A stretch of 9,631 nt of DNA from Lachnospiraceae bacterium (GTDB lineage Bacteria > Bacillota > Clostridia > Lachnospirales > Lachnospiraceae). Where the stretch lies: contig DMLD01000172.1 of NCBI GenBank assembly GCA_003453515.1, positions 1 through 9,631 of the forward strand, read 5' to 3'. The notes under the pieces were generated by a model. It made no database searches. It was given only the letters and a program-made list of their open reading frames with translations, and had not been told where the DNA came from. This document shows, piece by piece, positions 1-7,337 of this stretch; position 1 is the first letter of the stretch; the number at the start of each line of letters is the position of its first letter. Made by a program: the position numbers and the translations under genes.

Positions 1-409
1 CGTCAAATATACCGGCTTCGATCATTGAATCACCCCGTACATCAAGCATAAACAGATCGCCTGACGGAAGCTCGCCGGAGAGCAGAGGGAAGTACCCTGA
101 TATATTTTGTTCGGCAAACAGCGGAGCACCTGCCGCAACGCTTCCTATGATCGGAATGTTGCGCATCTCTCGCCTGGTCATATTGAAATCATCATCGACG
201 ATCTCTATAGCCCGCGGCTTAGAAGGATCCCTTCGAATATATCCGTTCAGCTCAAGAGTCTCGAGATGAGAGTGGACTGAGGATGTGGATTTGAGATGTA
301 CGGCTTCACATATCTCCCTGACTGAGGGCGGATAACCCTTATCAAGGATCTGCTGCTTCAGATAGTTCAGGATCTCACTTTGCTTTTTAGAAATTTTCCC
401 TTGTGACAT
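1..409 (-). CDS. lexA: LexA SOS repressor, partial (C-terminus beyond left edge)
   Basis: This is the transcriptional repressor of the SOS DNA-damage regulon; on RecA activation it cleaves itself and derepresses repair genes. The 136 visible residues begin MSQGKISKKQ. They hold the N-terminal winged-helix DNA-binding domain (about residues 1-70, including GYPPSVREIC and the recognition-helix stretch STSSVHSHLETL), the autocleavage site Ala93-Gly94 in GSVAAGAP, and the catalytic serine Ser128 in RGDSM. The catalytic lysine should lie just off the left edge, so the gene is cut by the window and not visibly broken. The start is supported by GGAGGT (414-419, minus strand) four bases before the ATG. 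It is divergent from the mutS operon. A consensus promoter and LexA operators lie upstream, so autoregulation is expected. Identity is near certain from the cleavage site and serine context. Confidence 0.97.
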   Translation of the reverse strand, partial: MSQGKISKKQSEILNYLKQQILDKGYPPSVREICEAVHLKSTSSVHSHLETLELNGYIRRDPSKPRAIEIVDDDFNMTRREMRNIPIIGSVAAGAPLFAEQNISGYFPLLSGELPSGDLFMLDVRGDSMIEAGIFD

Positions 410-424
410 AACGACCTCCGGATC

Positions 425-447
425 TTTGCGCCAAAAAAAGCCGCAAA
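425..447 (-). other. Small inverted repeat in the lexA leader
   Basis: TTTGCG (425-430) and CGCAAA (442-447) form a perfect 6-bp stem with an 11-nt loop; in the lexA transcript the loop carries seven U residues. It lies in the roughly 60-nt lexA leader, about five bases before the Shine-Dalgarno. The stem is short and no U tract follows it, so it is not a convincing terminator. It could modestly influence translation, but that is speculation. Confidence 0.3.
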
Positions 448-471
448 AGATATATGCGATTATTTTTATCA

Positions 472-483
472 GAACAATTGTAC
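472..483 (-). promoter_or_regulatory. Candidate second LexA operator over the lexA -10
   Basis: GAACAATTGTAC has the form GAAC-N4-GTAC, one mismatch from the Gram-positive LexA core GAAC-N4-GTTC. It overlaps the lexA -10 (477-482). Its centre is 32 bp, about three helical turns, from the centre of the stronger operator at 503-516, so both could lie on the same DNA face. The flanking bases do not match the extended consensus, so this is a weak site at best. Confidence 0.4.
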
Positions 484-505
484 CATATTTTGTTGCAATT
501 GTCAA
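477..505 (-). promoter_or_regulatory. lexA promoter
   Basis: Read on the minus strand, TTGACA (500-505) is followed by a 17-bp spacer and TACAAT (477-482), one base from the TATAAT consensus. This is a housekeeping-sigma promoter placing transcription start near 470 and leaving a leader of about 60 nt before lexA. The LexA operator at 503-516 overlaps the -35, so LexA binding would exclude RNA polymerase. Confidence 0.85.
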
Positions 506-516
506 ACTGATGTTCG
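503..516 (-). promoter_or_regulatory. LexA (SOS) operator
   Basis: On the minus strand this reads CGAACATCAGTTTG, matching both half sites of the Gram-positive (DinR/Cheo-type) LexA box CGAAC-N4-GTTYG. It overlaps the lexA -35 by three bases, a typical autorepression arrangement. It ends about 31 bp upstream of the rightward -35 at 548, so it does not directly occlude the mutS-operon promoter. Any SOS effect on that operon would have to be indirect or act through extended binding. Confidence 0.82.
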
Positions 517-547
517 AAAAATGCCATAAAAAATATCTTCTAAATGT

Positions 548-576
548 TTGACAAAGTCAGTCTCTATGGCTATAAT
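548..576 (+). promoter_or_regulatory. Perfect-consensus promoter of the SH3-mutS-mutL operon
   Basis: TTGACA (548-553), a 17-bp spacer (554-570) and TATAAT (571-576) match the housekeeping sigma consensus at all twelve hexamer positions. An A/T-rich stretch upstream (about 517-547) resembles an UP element. Transcription should start near 583, about 38 nt before the ATG at 621. The match implies strong constitutive initiation unless it is modulated. Confidence 0.9.
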
Positions 577-620
577 AGAAAAGTATTGACTAGATGAATG
601 TTTCTTTTAAGGAGAAAGTG

Positions 621-1385
621 ATGGATAAGGATACTAAGAAATACGGTTTTTTTGAAAAAATGAAACGATCGGATCGTCCGGGATTTGAGATTACCATGTT
701 TTCTATAAGTGTGGCGGTTTCTCTGGCCGTGCTGGTCGGTATTTTTATGGTTGGGTGGTATTATTACAAAGGACAGGCTGCTCACTTCACCGATGAAGAG
801 GTAAATGCGGGAAGTGTCACGCAGGCTGCCGTTGAGGTGGATAAGGAAGAGGAGGAGCCGGTACAGACCATCGACCCCAACTCTGATATGATAATCAATG
901 AGGACAATATTTTTGAGGGTGATGAGGAACTCAAGGACGCTGAATTTGCGTATACGACCAGTGCCGTTAACCTTCGTGAGGAGGCATCTCTTACATCAAA
1001 CGTGCTCTACAAGATCCCGTTTGGCGAGAAGGTCACCATGATAAGCTATGACGGCAAGGAGTGGGCTCATGTATCCTACAACAATATAGAGGGCTATATC
1101 AGCGCGATGTATCTTTCCGTAGATAAACCTGTACCTGTTGTGACCATGACTCCGGTACAGACTACCAAGCCTATCAAGACTCCGAAGCCTACCAAGAAGC
1201 CAAAGCAGACAGTAGCGCCTGATGAGACGGCAGAGCCGGATTATCCCGAGGAGACAGAGGCGCCTGCGCCTGCTACACCTGAGCCGACCGAAGCACCCGC
1301 ACCGACCGAGGAGCCTCCCGCACCGACTGAGGAGCCTCCCGCACCGACTGAGGCTCCGCCGGCAGAGCCAACACCTGAACAATAA
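621..1385 (+). CDS. Membrane-anchored SH3 domain protein with Pro/Thr/Glu-rich tail
   Basis: This predicted 254-residue protein has no gene name I recognise. Residues 1-23 are a charged cytoplasmic segment and 24-49 a single hydrophobic membrane helix with no lipobox, so it is probably an uncleaved signal anchor. An acidic linker follows to about 107. A bacterial SH3 (SH3b/SH3_3) domain spans about 111-166, with the typical VNLREEAS start, a glycine turn near 144-145, Trp148 and the closing GYISAMYL. Residues 171-254 are a low-complexity tail, first Thr/Pro/Lys-rich, then Glu/Pro/Thr with PAPTEEP repeats. The topology puts the SH3 domain and tail outside the membrane, where such domains commonly bind cell-wall peptides; wall association is inferred. 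The ATG at 621 is preferred because AAGGAG (609-614) sits six bases before it. An in-frame ATG at 594 would lie almost at the predicted transcript start without a ribosome binding site. It is the first gene of the mutS operon, 16 nt before mutS. Confidence 0.85.
   Translation: MDKDTKKYGFFEKMKRSDRPGFEITMFSISVAVSLAVLVGIFMVGWYYYKGQAAHFTDEEVNAGSVTQAAVEVDKEEEEPVQTIDPNSDMIINEDNIFEGDEELKDAEFAYTTSAVNLREEASLTSNVLYKIPFGEKVTMISYDGKEWAHVSYNNIEGYISAMYLSVDKPVPVVTMTPVQTTKPIKTPKPTKKPKQTVAPDETAEPDYPEETEAPAPATPEPTEAPAPTEEPPAPTEEPPAPTEAPPAEPTPEQ
1296..1358 (+). repeat. 21-bp tandem repeat encoding PAPTEEP units
   Basis: Two nearly identical 21-bp units (1296-1316 and 1317-1337, differing at one C/T) are followed by a third that diverges at its 3' end (1338-1358). 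The period is a multiple of three, so copy-number change would lengthen or shorten the extracellular tail without a frameshift. Confidence 0.85.
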
Positions 1386-1401
1386 GCGGAGGACAGGACA
1401 G

Positions 1402-4071
1402 ATGGGACAGCTATCTCCCATGATGAAAAAATACCTTGATACAAAGGAAGAATATAAGGACTGCATACTTTTCTACAGACTGGGCGACTTCTACGAGATG
1501 TTCTTTGACGATGCTCTGCTCGTTTCAAAGGAGCTCGAGTTGACCCTTACGGGAAAATCATGCGGTCTTGACGAGCGGGCACCCATGTGTGGTGTCCCGT
1601 TTCATTCTGCGGATATATATATCAACAGACTCGTGGAGCTCGGACACAAGGTCGCCATCTGCGAGCAGGTAGAGGATCCCAAGGAGGCAAAGGGACTGGT
1701 GCGCCGCGAGGTCACAAGGGTGGTGACTCCCGGTACCAATTCCTTTTCGGGTTCCGTTGACGATGATAAAAATAACTATCTGATGTGTATAGTTGCTGCA
1801 CCTGAAGGCTTCGGAACTGCGGTTTGTGATGTTACGACAGGTGCATTTTTTGCATCCGTGATCACAGGGACAGGAGATCTTCTCGACGAGATCAACAGAT
1901 ATATGCCCGCCGAGATCATAGCAAACGACGCATTTTATCTGGTGCATATAGATTTTAAGGATCTAAAGGACAGACTTGGTATAACCATGTCTGCACTTGA
2001 ACCGAGATATTTTTCTCCGGACAACTGCGAAAGGGCATTGTGTGAGCATTTTCACATAAAATCGACGGCAGGACTCGGGTTAAAGAGCCTCCCTCTCGCA
2101 CAGACCGCCTCGGGCTGCGTGATGCAGTATCTGAATGAGACCCAAAAATGCGATCTGACACATATAACGCATATAAAAATAGATACAAGCGGGGAATTCA
2201 TGCTTCTTGATCGCAACACAAGAAGAAACTTAGAGCTTGTGGAGACAATGCGTGAAAAGTCAAAAAAAGGTTCGCTTTTGTGGGTGCTTGACAAAACAAA
2301 AACGGCAATGGGCGCAAGGCTTCTGAGGTCGAGCGTTGAGAGACCGCTTTTGATCAAAGAGGATATAATCAACCGCTATGATGCGATATCATGTCTGAAC
2401 AATGATCCGGTAACAAGAGAGGAGCTAAGGGAGTACCTTGCTCCGGTATATGATCTTGAAAGACTTATCAGCAGGATAAGCTATCAGACCATAAATCCGA
2501 GAGATATGCTTTCTTTGGGAACATCCCTTGCCATACTTCCGTCGATACGTGAGCTGATCGGTGAGCTGAACTGTGAGCTTTTTGACAGGCTCTATGACGA
2601 ACTCGATCCGCTAAACGACCTTTCCGATATGATAGCCTCAGCAATAGATGACGAGGATCCGCCGCTTTCGCTCAGGGAGGGCGGGATAATAAAGCCCGGC
2701 TTCAACGATGAAGTCGACAGGCTTCGTCTTGCCAAAACCGACGGCAAAACATGGCTTGCCGATCTGGTGGCAAAGGAAAAGGAGCGCACAGGGATCAAAA
2801 ACCTTAGAATAAGCTACAACAAAGTCTTCGGATACTTTCTTGAGGTGACAAAATCGTTCCTGTCGCAGGTGCCCGGGGATTGGACAAGAAAGCAAACACT
2901 CACCAACGCCGAGAGGTTTACAACGGATGAGCTGATGGAGATGGAGGAGCAGATCCTCGGTTCACAGGACAGGCTTTATCAGCTTGAGTACGCGCTGTTT
3001 TGCGAGCTAAGGGATGAGCTTTCGTCCCATATAGAAAGGATACAGAGGAGCGCGGCTGCCATAGCAAAGATAGACATGCTTGCAAGCCTGGCTTACGTGG
3101 CGGATCACGAGGGCTACACAAGACCCGTTATCAAAAACGACGGAAGCCTGTACATAAAAAAGGGCAGGCATCCCGTCATTGAAAAAATGATAGAGCACGA
3201 CATGTTCGTCGCCAACGATACACGACTTGATCTGAGATCAAAGAGGATCGCTATCATAACCGGACCCAATATGGCAGGAAAGTCGACCTATATGAGACAG
3301 ACTGCGCTTATACAGCTGATGGCACAGATAGGCTCGTTTGTGCCGGCAGAGATAGCGGAGCTGTCAATTGTTGACAGGATCTTCACCAGGGTCGGGGCAT
3401 CTGATGATCTTGCAAGCGGTCAGAGTACTTTCATGGTAGAGATGACAGAGGTCGCAAATATACTGCACAATGCCACGAGAAATTCCCTGATCATACTTGA
3501 CGAGATAGGCCGCGGCACATCGACCTTTGACGGACTCAGCATCGCGTGGGCCGTTGTCGAGCACATCGCAGACAAGTCAAAGATCGGAGCCAAAACACTT
3601 TTTGCCACGCATTATCACGAGCTGACCGAGCTCGGAGGACTGCTTGACGGTGTGAAAAATTACTGTATAGCGGTAAAGGAAGACGGCGAAGACGTGATAT
3701 TTTTAAGAAAGATCATAGAGGGCGGGGCTGACAGAAGCTACGGTATACAGGTCGCCAGGCTGGCAGGCGTGCCTGACGAGGTGCTGAAAAGAGCGCGCGC
3801 GATATCCGACAATCTGGAGTCCAATCAGAAAAATGATTTCCCGATGACGGTTTCGCTGATGAGCAATGATAACGACAGTCTGGCAAGACGTTTGGATGAC
3901 AAGGATACACAGGGTCCAAGGCAGCTTTCCATATTTGATACACTGGAAGACGATTCGACGATGGATAATATATTGTGTGAGATAAGAGATACCGATCTGT
4001 CCAACATAACACCGATGGATGCAATGAATCTGGTTAACCGTTGGCAGCAAAAAATTTCAGACAAATGGTGA
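1402..4071 (+). CDS. mutS: DNA mismatch repair ATPase MutS
   Basis: MutS recognises mispaired or looped-out bases, then becomes an ATP-bound sliding clamp that recruits MutL. The 889-residue length is slightly above the usual 850-860. The mismatch-wedge motif Phe30-Tyr31-Glu32 lies in GDFYEMFFDDA. Connector, lever and clamp regions follow. The ABC-type ATPase has Walker A GPNMAGKST (621-629), a signature-like GASDDLASGQSTFMVEM stretch and Walker B with Asp700-Glu701 in LIILDEIGRGTS, then the ATHYHEL histidine loop. A candidate beta-clamp-binding peptide QLSIF is at 841-845, and the C-terminus has the family's dimerisation-type ending (DLSNITPMDAMN). The start at 1402 is set by GGAGGA (1388-1393) and the canonical N-terminus GQLSPMMKKYL. 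An in-frame extension back to 1222 would overlap the upstream gene with Arg-rich, non-homologous sequence. It sits 12 nt before mutL. Confidence 0.98.
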   Translation: MGQLSPMMKKYLDTKEEYKDCILFYRLGDFYEMFFDDALLVSKELELTLTGKSCGLDERAPMCGVPFHSADIYINRLVELGHKVAICEQVEDPKEAKGLVRREVTRVVTPGTNSFSGSVDDDKNNYLMCIVAAPEGFGTAVCDVTTGAFFASVITGTGDLLDEINRYMPAEIIANDAFYLVHIDFKDLKDRLGITMSALEPRYFSPDNCERALCEHFHIKSTAGLGLKSLPLAQTASGCVMQYLNETQKCDLTHITHIKIDTSGEFMLLDRNTRRNLELVETMREKSKKGSLLWVLDKTKTAMGARLLRSSVERPLLIKEDIINRYDAISCLNNDPVTREELREYLAPVYDLERLISRISYQTINPRDMLSLGTSLAILPSIRELIGELNCELFDRLYDELDPLNDLSDMIASAIDDEDPPLSLREGGIIKPGFNDEVDRLRLAKTDGKTWLADLVAKEKERTGIKNLRISYNKVFGYFLEVTKSFLSQVPGDWTRKQTLTNAERFTTDELMEMEEQILGSQDRLYQLEYALFCELRDELSSHIERIQRSAAAIAKIDMLASLAYVADHEGYTRPVIKNDGSLYIKKGRHPVIEKMIEHDMFVANDTRLDLRSKRIAIITGPNMAGKSTYMRQTALIQLMAQIGSFVPAEIAELSIVDRIFTRVGASDDLASGQSTFMVEMTEVANILHNATRNSLIILDEIGRGTSTFDGLSIAWAVVEHIADKSKIGAKTLFATHYHELTELGGLLDGVKNYCIAVKEDGEDVIFLRKIIEGGADRSYGIQVARLAGVPDEVLKRARAISDNLESNQKNDFPMTVSLMSNDNDSLARRLDDKDTQGPRQLSIFDTLEDDSTMDNILCEIRDTDLSNITPMDAMNLVNRWQQKISDKW

Positions 4072-4083
4072 GGTTGATCTGTT

Positions 4084-5943
4084 ATGCCGATTAAAGTACT
4101 TGACAAGCTTACAATAGACCAGATAGCCGCAGGAGAGGTAATAGAAAGGCCGCTGTCTGTTGTAAAGGAACTGGTTGAAAACTCCATAGATTCAGGCGCC
4201 GACACAATAACGGTGGAGATAAGTGACGGCGGCAGAAAGCAGATAAGGGTAAGTGACAACGGCTGCGGGATACGCCCGGATGAGCTGCACACTGCCTTTT
4301 TGAGGCACGCGACCAGCAAGATCGCCGATTTCTCTGATCTGTCAACCATATCAAGTCTTGGCTTTCGAGGCGAGGCTCTCTCGTCCATAGCCGCCATATC
4401 AAAGGTCGAGGTCATCACCAGAGTAAGGGAATCCATAGTCGGCGCGAGGTATGTCATAGAGGGCGGCGACGAGATATCACTTCAGGAGATAGGCTCTCCG
4501 GAGGGAACCACCTTTATCGTCAGGGATATTTTTTACAACACGCCCGCAAGACTCAAATTTCTGAAGTCGTCAAATTCCGAGTCCACAGCGATCACTGAAT
4601 GTATACAGCATTTTGCCATGTCGCATCCGCTGATAAGATTTCAGCTGATCACTGACGGCAAACCGAAGATAAAAACATCGGGTGACAGGACTCTGAAAAC
4701 AAATATATATACTTGCTTTGGCAAGGAGCTTGGCAGATGTCTTGTTCCCATTGATATAAATGCAGAGGAGATGAGCCTTGAGGGCTACATCGCAAAGCCC
4801 GAGTTCTCACGCGGGAACCGCTCCTATATGCACTATTTTGTGAACGGCAGATACGTTAAAAATAACACGATACACGCAGCCATCATGGACGGCTACAGGG
4901 ACTATCTGATGAACCACAGATTTCCGTTTACTGCGCTTAAAATTACCGTCAGACCGGACATGCTTGATGTAAATGTGCATCCGTCGAAGATGGAGATACG
5001 CTTCAAGGATGAGAGGGCAGTATACGACCTTATCTATCACGCCATCAAAAACGCCCTTGATTCGATCACGCTCATCCCGGAGGAGAGGCTCGGCGAGGGT
5101 GAGGATGTCATAGACAGTAAACAAGTAAAGCCCATGCAAAGAGATCCTGAGCCCTTTGAAAGATCAAGGCTTGATAAGCCGGAGAGTCAGCCGGAGATGA
5201 CACAGGCTGCAGGTGTTATTCTGCATATTGCCGAGGAAAACACTTATAATAAAAGCAATAATACCGGCAATAATAAAGGCTTTGTTAGCGGCAATGACGA
5301 CAGCCGTGAAGGAAATACATACAACAATTCATTTTTAGAGAAAAACCTTTTCAGGGAGGAAGAGGCTCCATCATTCAGGATAATAGGACAGGTGTTTGAT
5401 ACCTATTGGCTCATCGAATACAGGAACGAGCTGCTCATAATCGATCAGCACGCCGCCCATGAGAAGGTACTGTATGAGCATTTTGTAGCCAAGATGAGGG
5501 CAAAAACCGGGATGAGTCAGAGGCTTATCCCGCCTATCGTGCTCACGCTGTCGGGAAGAGAGCAGGGCGTACTGAATAGCTATGCGGATGAGTTTAAGGG
5601 CATCGGCTTTGAATGGGAGGATTTTGGTGATACCGAGATACTGATTCAATCCGTACCGGCTGATTTTCTGAACCTTGATCCCGGGGAAATATTTATCGAC
5701 ATACTTGATACGCTCATGGATGAGCAGGCAGGCAAAAAGCCCGAGATGATACTTGATCATCTGGCGACGATATCCTGTAAGGCTGCTATAAAGGGCAATA
5801 ATACCTTGTCCGTACCCGAAGCCAAAAAGTTGATATCAGAGATGCTTTCACTGGATGAGCCCTATCATTGTCCCCACGGTCGCCCTACGACCATCACCAT
5901 GAGCAAATACGAATTTGACAAAAAATTCAAGCGCATCATATAG
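4084..5943 (+). CDS. mutL: DNA mismatch repair endonuclease MutL
   Basis: MutL couples mismatch recognition by MutS to strand incision. The 619-residue protein has an N-terminal GHKL ATPase: Glu29 and Asn33 in KELVENSIDSGA, Asp58 in DNGCGI, and GFRGEAL at 93-99. A variable Asn-rich linker spans roughly 345-430. The C-terminal domain has the metal-binding endonuclease motif DQHA-X2-E-X4-E (Asp454, His456, Glu460, Glu465), SCKAAIKG (Cys565) and CPHGRPT (Cys596). It also has QRLIPP (479-484), which fits the MutL clamp-binding pattern. The full motif set implies a nicking-competent MutL, as expected in a bacterium without MutH. GAGGT (4070-4074), overlapping the mutS stop, serves the ATG at 4084. 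The next gene starts 12 nt downstream, so translational coupling is plausible. Confidence 0.98.
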   Translation: MPIKVLDKLTIDQIAAGEVIERPLSVVKELVENSIDSGADTITVEISDGGRKQIRVSDNGCGIRPDELHTAFLRHATSKIADFSDLSTISSLGFRGEALSSIAAISKVEVITRVRESIVGARYVIEGGDEISLQEIGSPEGTTFIVRDIFYNTPARLKFLKSSNSESTAITECIQHFAMSHPLIRFQLITDGKPKIKTSGDRTLKTNIYTCFGKELGRCLVPIDINAEEMSLEGYIAKPEFSRGNRSYMHYFVNGRYVKNNTIHAAIMDGYRDYLMNHRFPFTALKITVRPDMLDVNVHPSKMEIRFKDERAVYDLIYHAIKNALDSITLIPEERLGEGEDVIDSKQVKPMQRDPEPFERSRLDKPESQPEMTQAAGVILHIAEENTYNKSNNTGNNKGFVSGNDDSREGNTYNNSFLEKNLFREEEAPSFRIIGQVFDTYWLIEYRNELLIIDQHAAHEKVLYEHFVAKMRAKTGMSQRLIPPIVLTLSGREQGVLNSYADEFKGIGFEWEDFGDTEILIQSVPADFLNLDPGEIFIDILDTLMDEQAGKKPEMILDHLATISCKAAIKGNNTLSVPEAKKLISEMLSLDEPYHCPHGRPTTITMSKYEFDKKFKRII

Positions 5944-5955
5944 GAGGGTTTGATA

Positions 5956-7242
5956 ATGTCTGCATCAGATATTTACAGAGAATACTACGGTATATCTAAT
6001 GATATACTTGAGCTGGCAGATGATGTCTTAAATAAGCTTGATGACAGATTCAGAAAAATAGATAAAAGAACCGAGATATCGACACTGAACGTACTGAAGG
6101 CAATGCAGGACAACCATGTGTCGGAGGCTCATCTGTATGGCTCGACAGGCTACGGATACAACGACATGGGCAGAGACACCTTAGAGAAGGTCTACGCATC
6201 ACTGTTTCACGCCGAGTCGGCTCTGGTCAGATCGCAGATAAGCTGCGGAACTCACGCCCTGTATATAGCCCTGAGTGCAGTGCTAAGACCCGGAGACGAG
6301 GTGCTGTCACCGGTCGGCAAGCCCTATGACACACTGGAAAACGTGATAGGTATAGACGGCCGCGGGCAGGGTATGGGCTCACTCGCCGAATTCGGGATAA
6401 CCTATTCACAGGTCGATCTGAACCCCGATTCGACTATCGACTACGAGGCTGTCAAAAAAGCCATTAATGAAAAGACAAAGCTTGTTACGATACAGCGCTC
6501 AAAGGGCTACGCGATGCGTAAGACCCTTTCGGTCGAAGCGATAGGAGAGCTGATAAGCTTTATAAGGAGGATAAAGCCCGAGGTCATCTGCATGGTAGAT
6601 AACTGCTACGGTGAATTTGTGGATGATACAGAGCCATGTGATGTCGGCGCGGATATGTGTGTGGGCTCTCTTATCAAAAACCCCGGCGGAGGGCTGGCTC
6701 CCATGGGCGGATATATAGTGGGGCGTGCAGACCTTATAGAAAAATGTGCCTACAGGCTGACGTCACCGGGACTCGGCAGTGAGGTCGGTGCGTCGCTAAA
6801 CATAAACCTAAGTCTCTATCAGGGCTTGTATATGGCGCCCACCGTTGTAGGCTCTGCATTAAAAAGCGCCATTTTTGCAGCAAATATGTATGACAGGCTT
6901 GGCTTTGAGGCAAGTCCCGGACCCGATGAGGAGCGGCATGACATCATACAGGCGGTGAGACTTGGTAATGCAGAGCGTGTTATCGCCTTTTGTCAGGGCA
7001 TACAGAAGGCATCTCCAATAGATGCGCATGTTGCCCCGGAGCCCTACGCGATGCCGGGATATCACTCGGATGTCATCATGGCGGCGGGTTCATTTATCCA
7101 AGGCTCCTCGATAGAGCTGACCGCCGATGCCCCGATAGAAGAGCCGTATGCGGTATACTTTCAGGGCGGGCTGACCTGGCCGCACGGTAAACTCGGGATA
7201 CTTAAGTCGGTACAGGAGCTAAAGAACAGAGCTCTGCTTTGA
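5956..7242 (+). CDS. PLP-dependent methionine gamma-lyase family protein (YnbB type)
   Basis: This 428-residue protein resembles the fold-type-I PLP enzyme family of Bacillus YnbB, often annotated 'aluminum resistance protein' or methionine gamma-lyase family (Pfam Met_gamma_lyase). Visible family features are GSTGYGYNDMGRDTLE, the cofactor-loop region SQISCGTHALYIALSAVLRPGDE, Asp215 in MVDNCYGEF (the usual pyridine-nitrogen Asp position), and Lys241 in GSLIKNPGGG, the likely Schiff-base lysine. Length agrees with the family. The real substrate is not established for most members, and the aluminum label should not be taken as function. The ATG at 5956 is chosen because GGAGGG (5943-5948) is seven bases upstream; an in-frame TTG at 5950 is too close to it. 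GGAGGG overlaps the last base of the mutL stop, so it is probably the last gene of the operon. No convincing terminator follows. Confidence 0.9.
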   Translation: MSASDIYREYYGISNDILELADDVLNKLDDRFRKIDKRTEISTLNVLKAMQDNHVSEAHLYGSTGYGYNDMGRDTLEKVYASLFHAESALVRSQISCGTHALYIALSAVLRPGDEVLSPVGKPYDTLENVIGIDGRGQGMGSLAEFGITYSQVDLNPDSTIDYEAVKKAINEKTKLVTIQRSKGYAMRKTLSVEAIGELISFIRRIKPEVICMVDNCYGEFVDDTEPCDVGADMCVGSLIKNPGGGLAPMGGYIVGRADLIEKCAYRLTSPGLGSEVGASLNINLSLYQGLYMAPTVVGSALKSAIFAANMYDRLGFEASPGPDEERHDIIQAVRLGNAERVIAFCQGIQKASPIDAHVAPEPYAMPGYHSDVIMAAGSFIQGSSIELTADAPIEEPYAVYFQGGLTWPHGKLGILKSVQELKNRALL

Positions 7243-7272
7243 GGATATACTGACAAAATTTTTACATAGACC

Positions 7273-7301
7273 TTGATAGAAGGCTGTTTTTATGCTATAA
7301 T
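7273..7301 (+). promoter_or_regulatory. radC-mreBC promoter with extended -10
   Basis: TTGATA (7273-7278), a 17-bp spacer and TATAAT (7296-7301) lie in the 95-nt gap before radC. TG at 7293-7294 makes an extended -10 (TGCTATAAT). Transcription should start near 7308, giving a leader of about 30 nt. This suggests radC, mreB and mreC can be transcribed independently of the mutS operon. Confidence 0.85.
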
Positions 7302-7337
7302 AATTTTTACGGCATTATTCCAAGATCTCATGGGCAT

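Noticed and set aside
1222..1401. In-frame extension of mutS upstream to 1222
   Set aside because: It overlaps the SH3 gene tail in another frame, is Arg/Pro-rich from the repeat, and lacks a ribosome site; GGAGGA before 1402 and the canonical GQLSPMMKKYL start are decisive.
996..1528. Long minus-strand reading frames opposite the SH3 gene and the mutS start
   Set aside because: Their Cys/Arg/Leu- and Gly/Ser-rich composition is what the reverse complement of the PAPTEEP repeat gives; no ribosome site or family motif is seen.
2262..2268. Run of seven A in mutS as a phase-variation or mutator switch
   Set aside because: It encodes ordinary Lys codons in a conserved region, and A7 runs are common in such genomes; nothing else supports contingency behaviour.
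3825..4457. 210-codon minus-strand reading frame across the mutS-mutL junction
   Set aside because: It is antisense to two well-conserved genes, with no recognisable motif, promoter or ribosome site.
7272..7284. CCTT-GATAG-AAGG hairpin after the YnbB-type gene as a terminator
   Set aside because: The stem is only four base pairs and overlaps the radC -35; the nearby T runs are better explained as promoter sequence.
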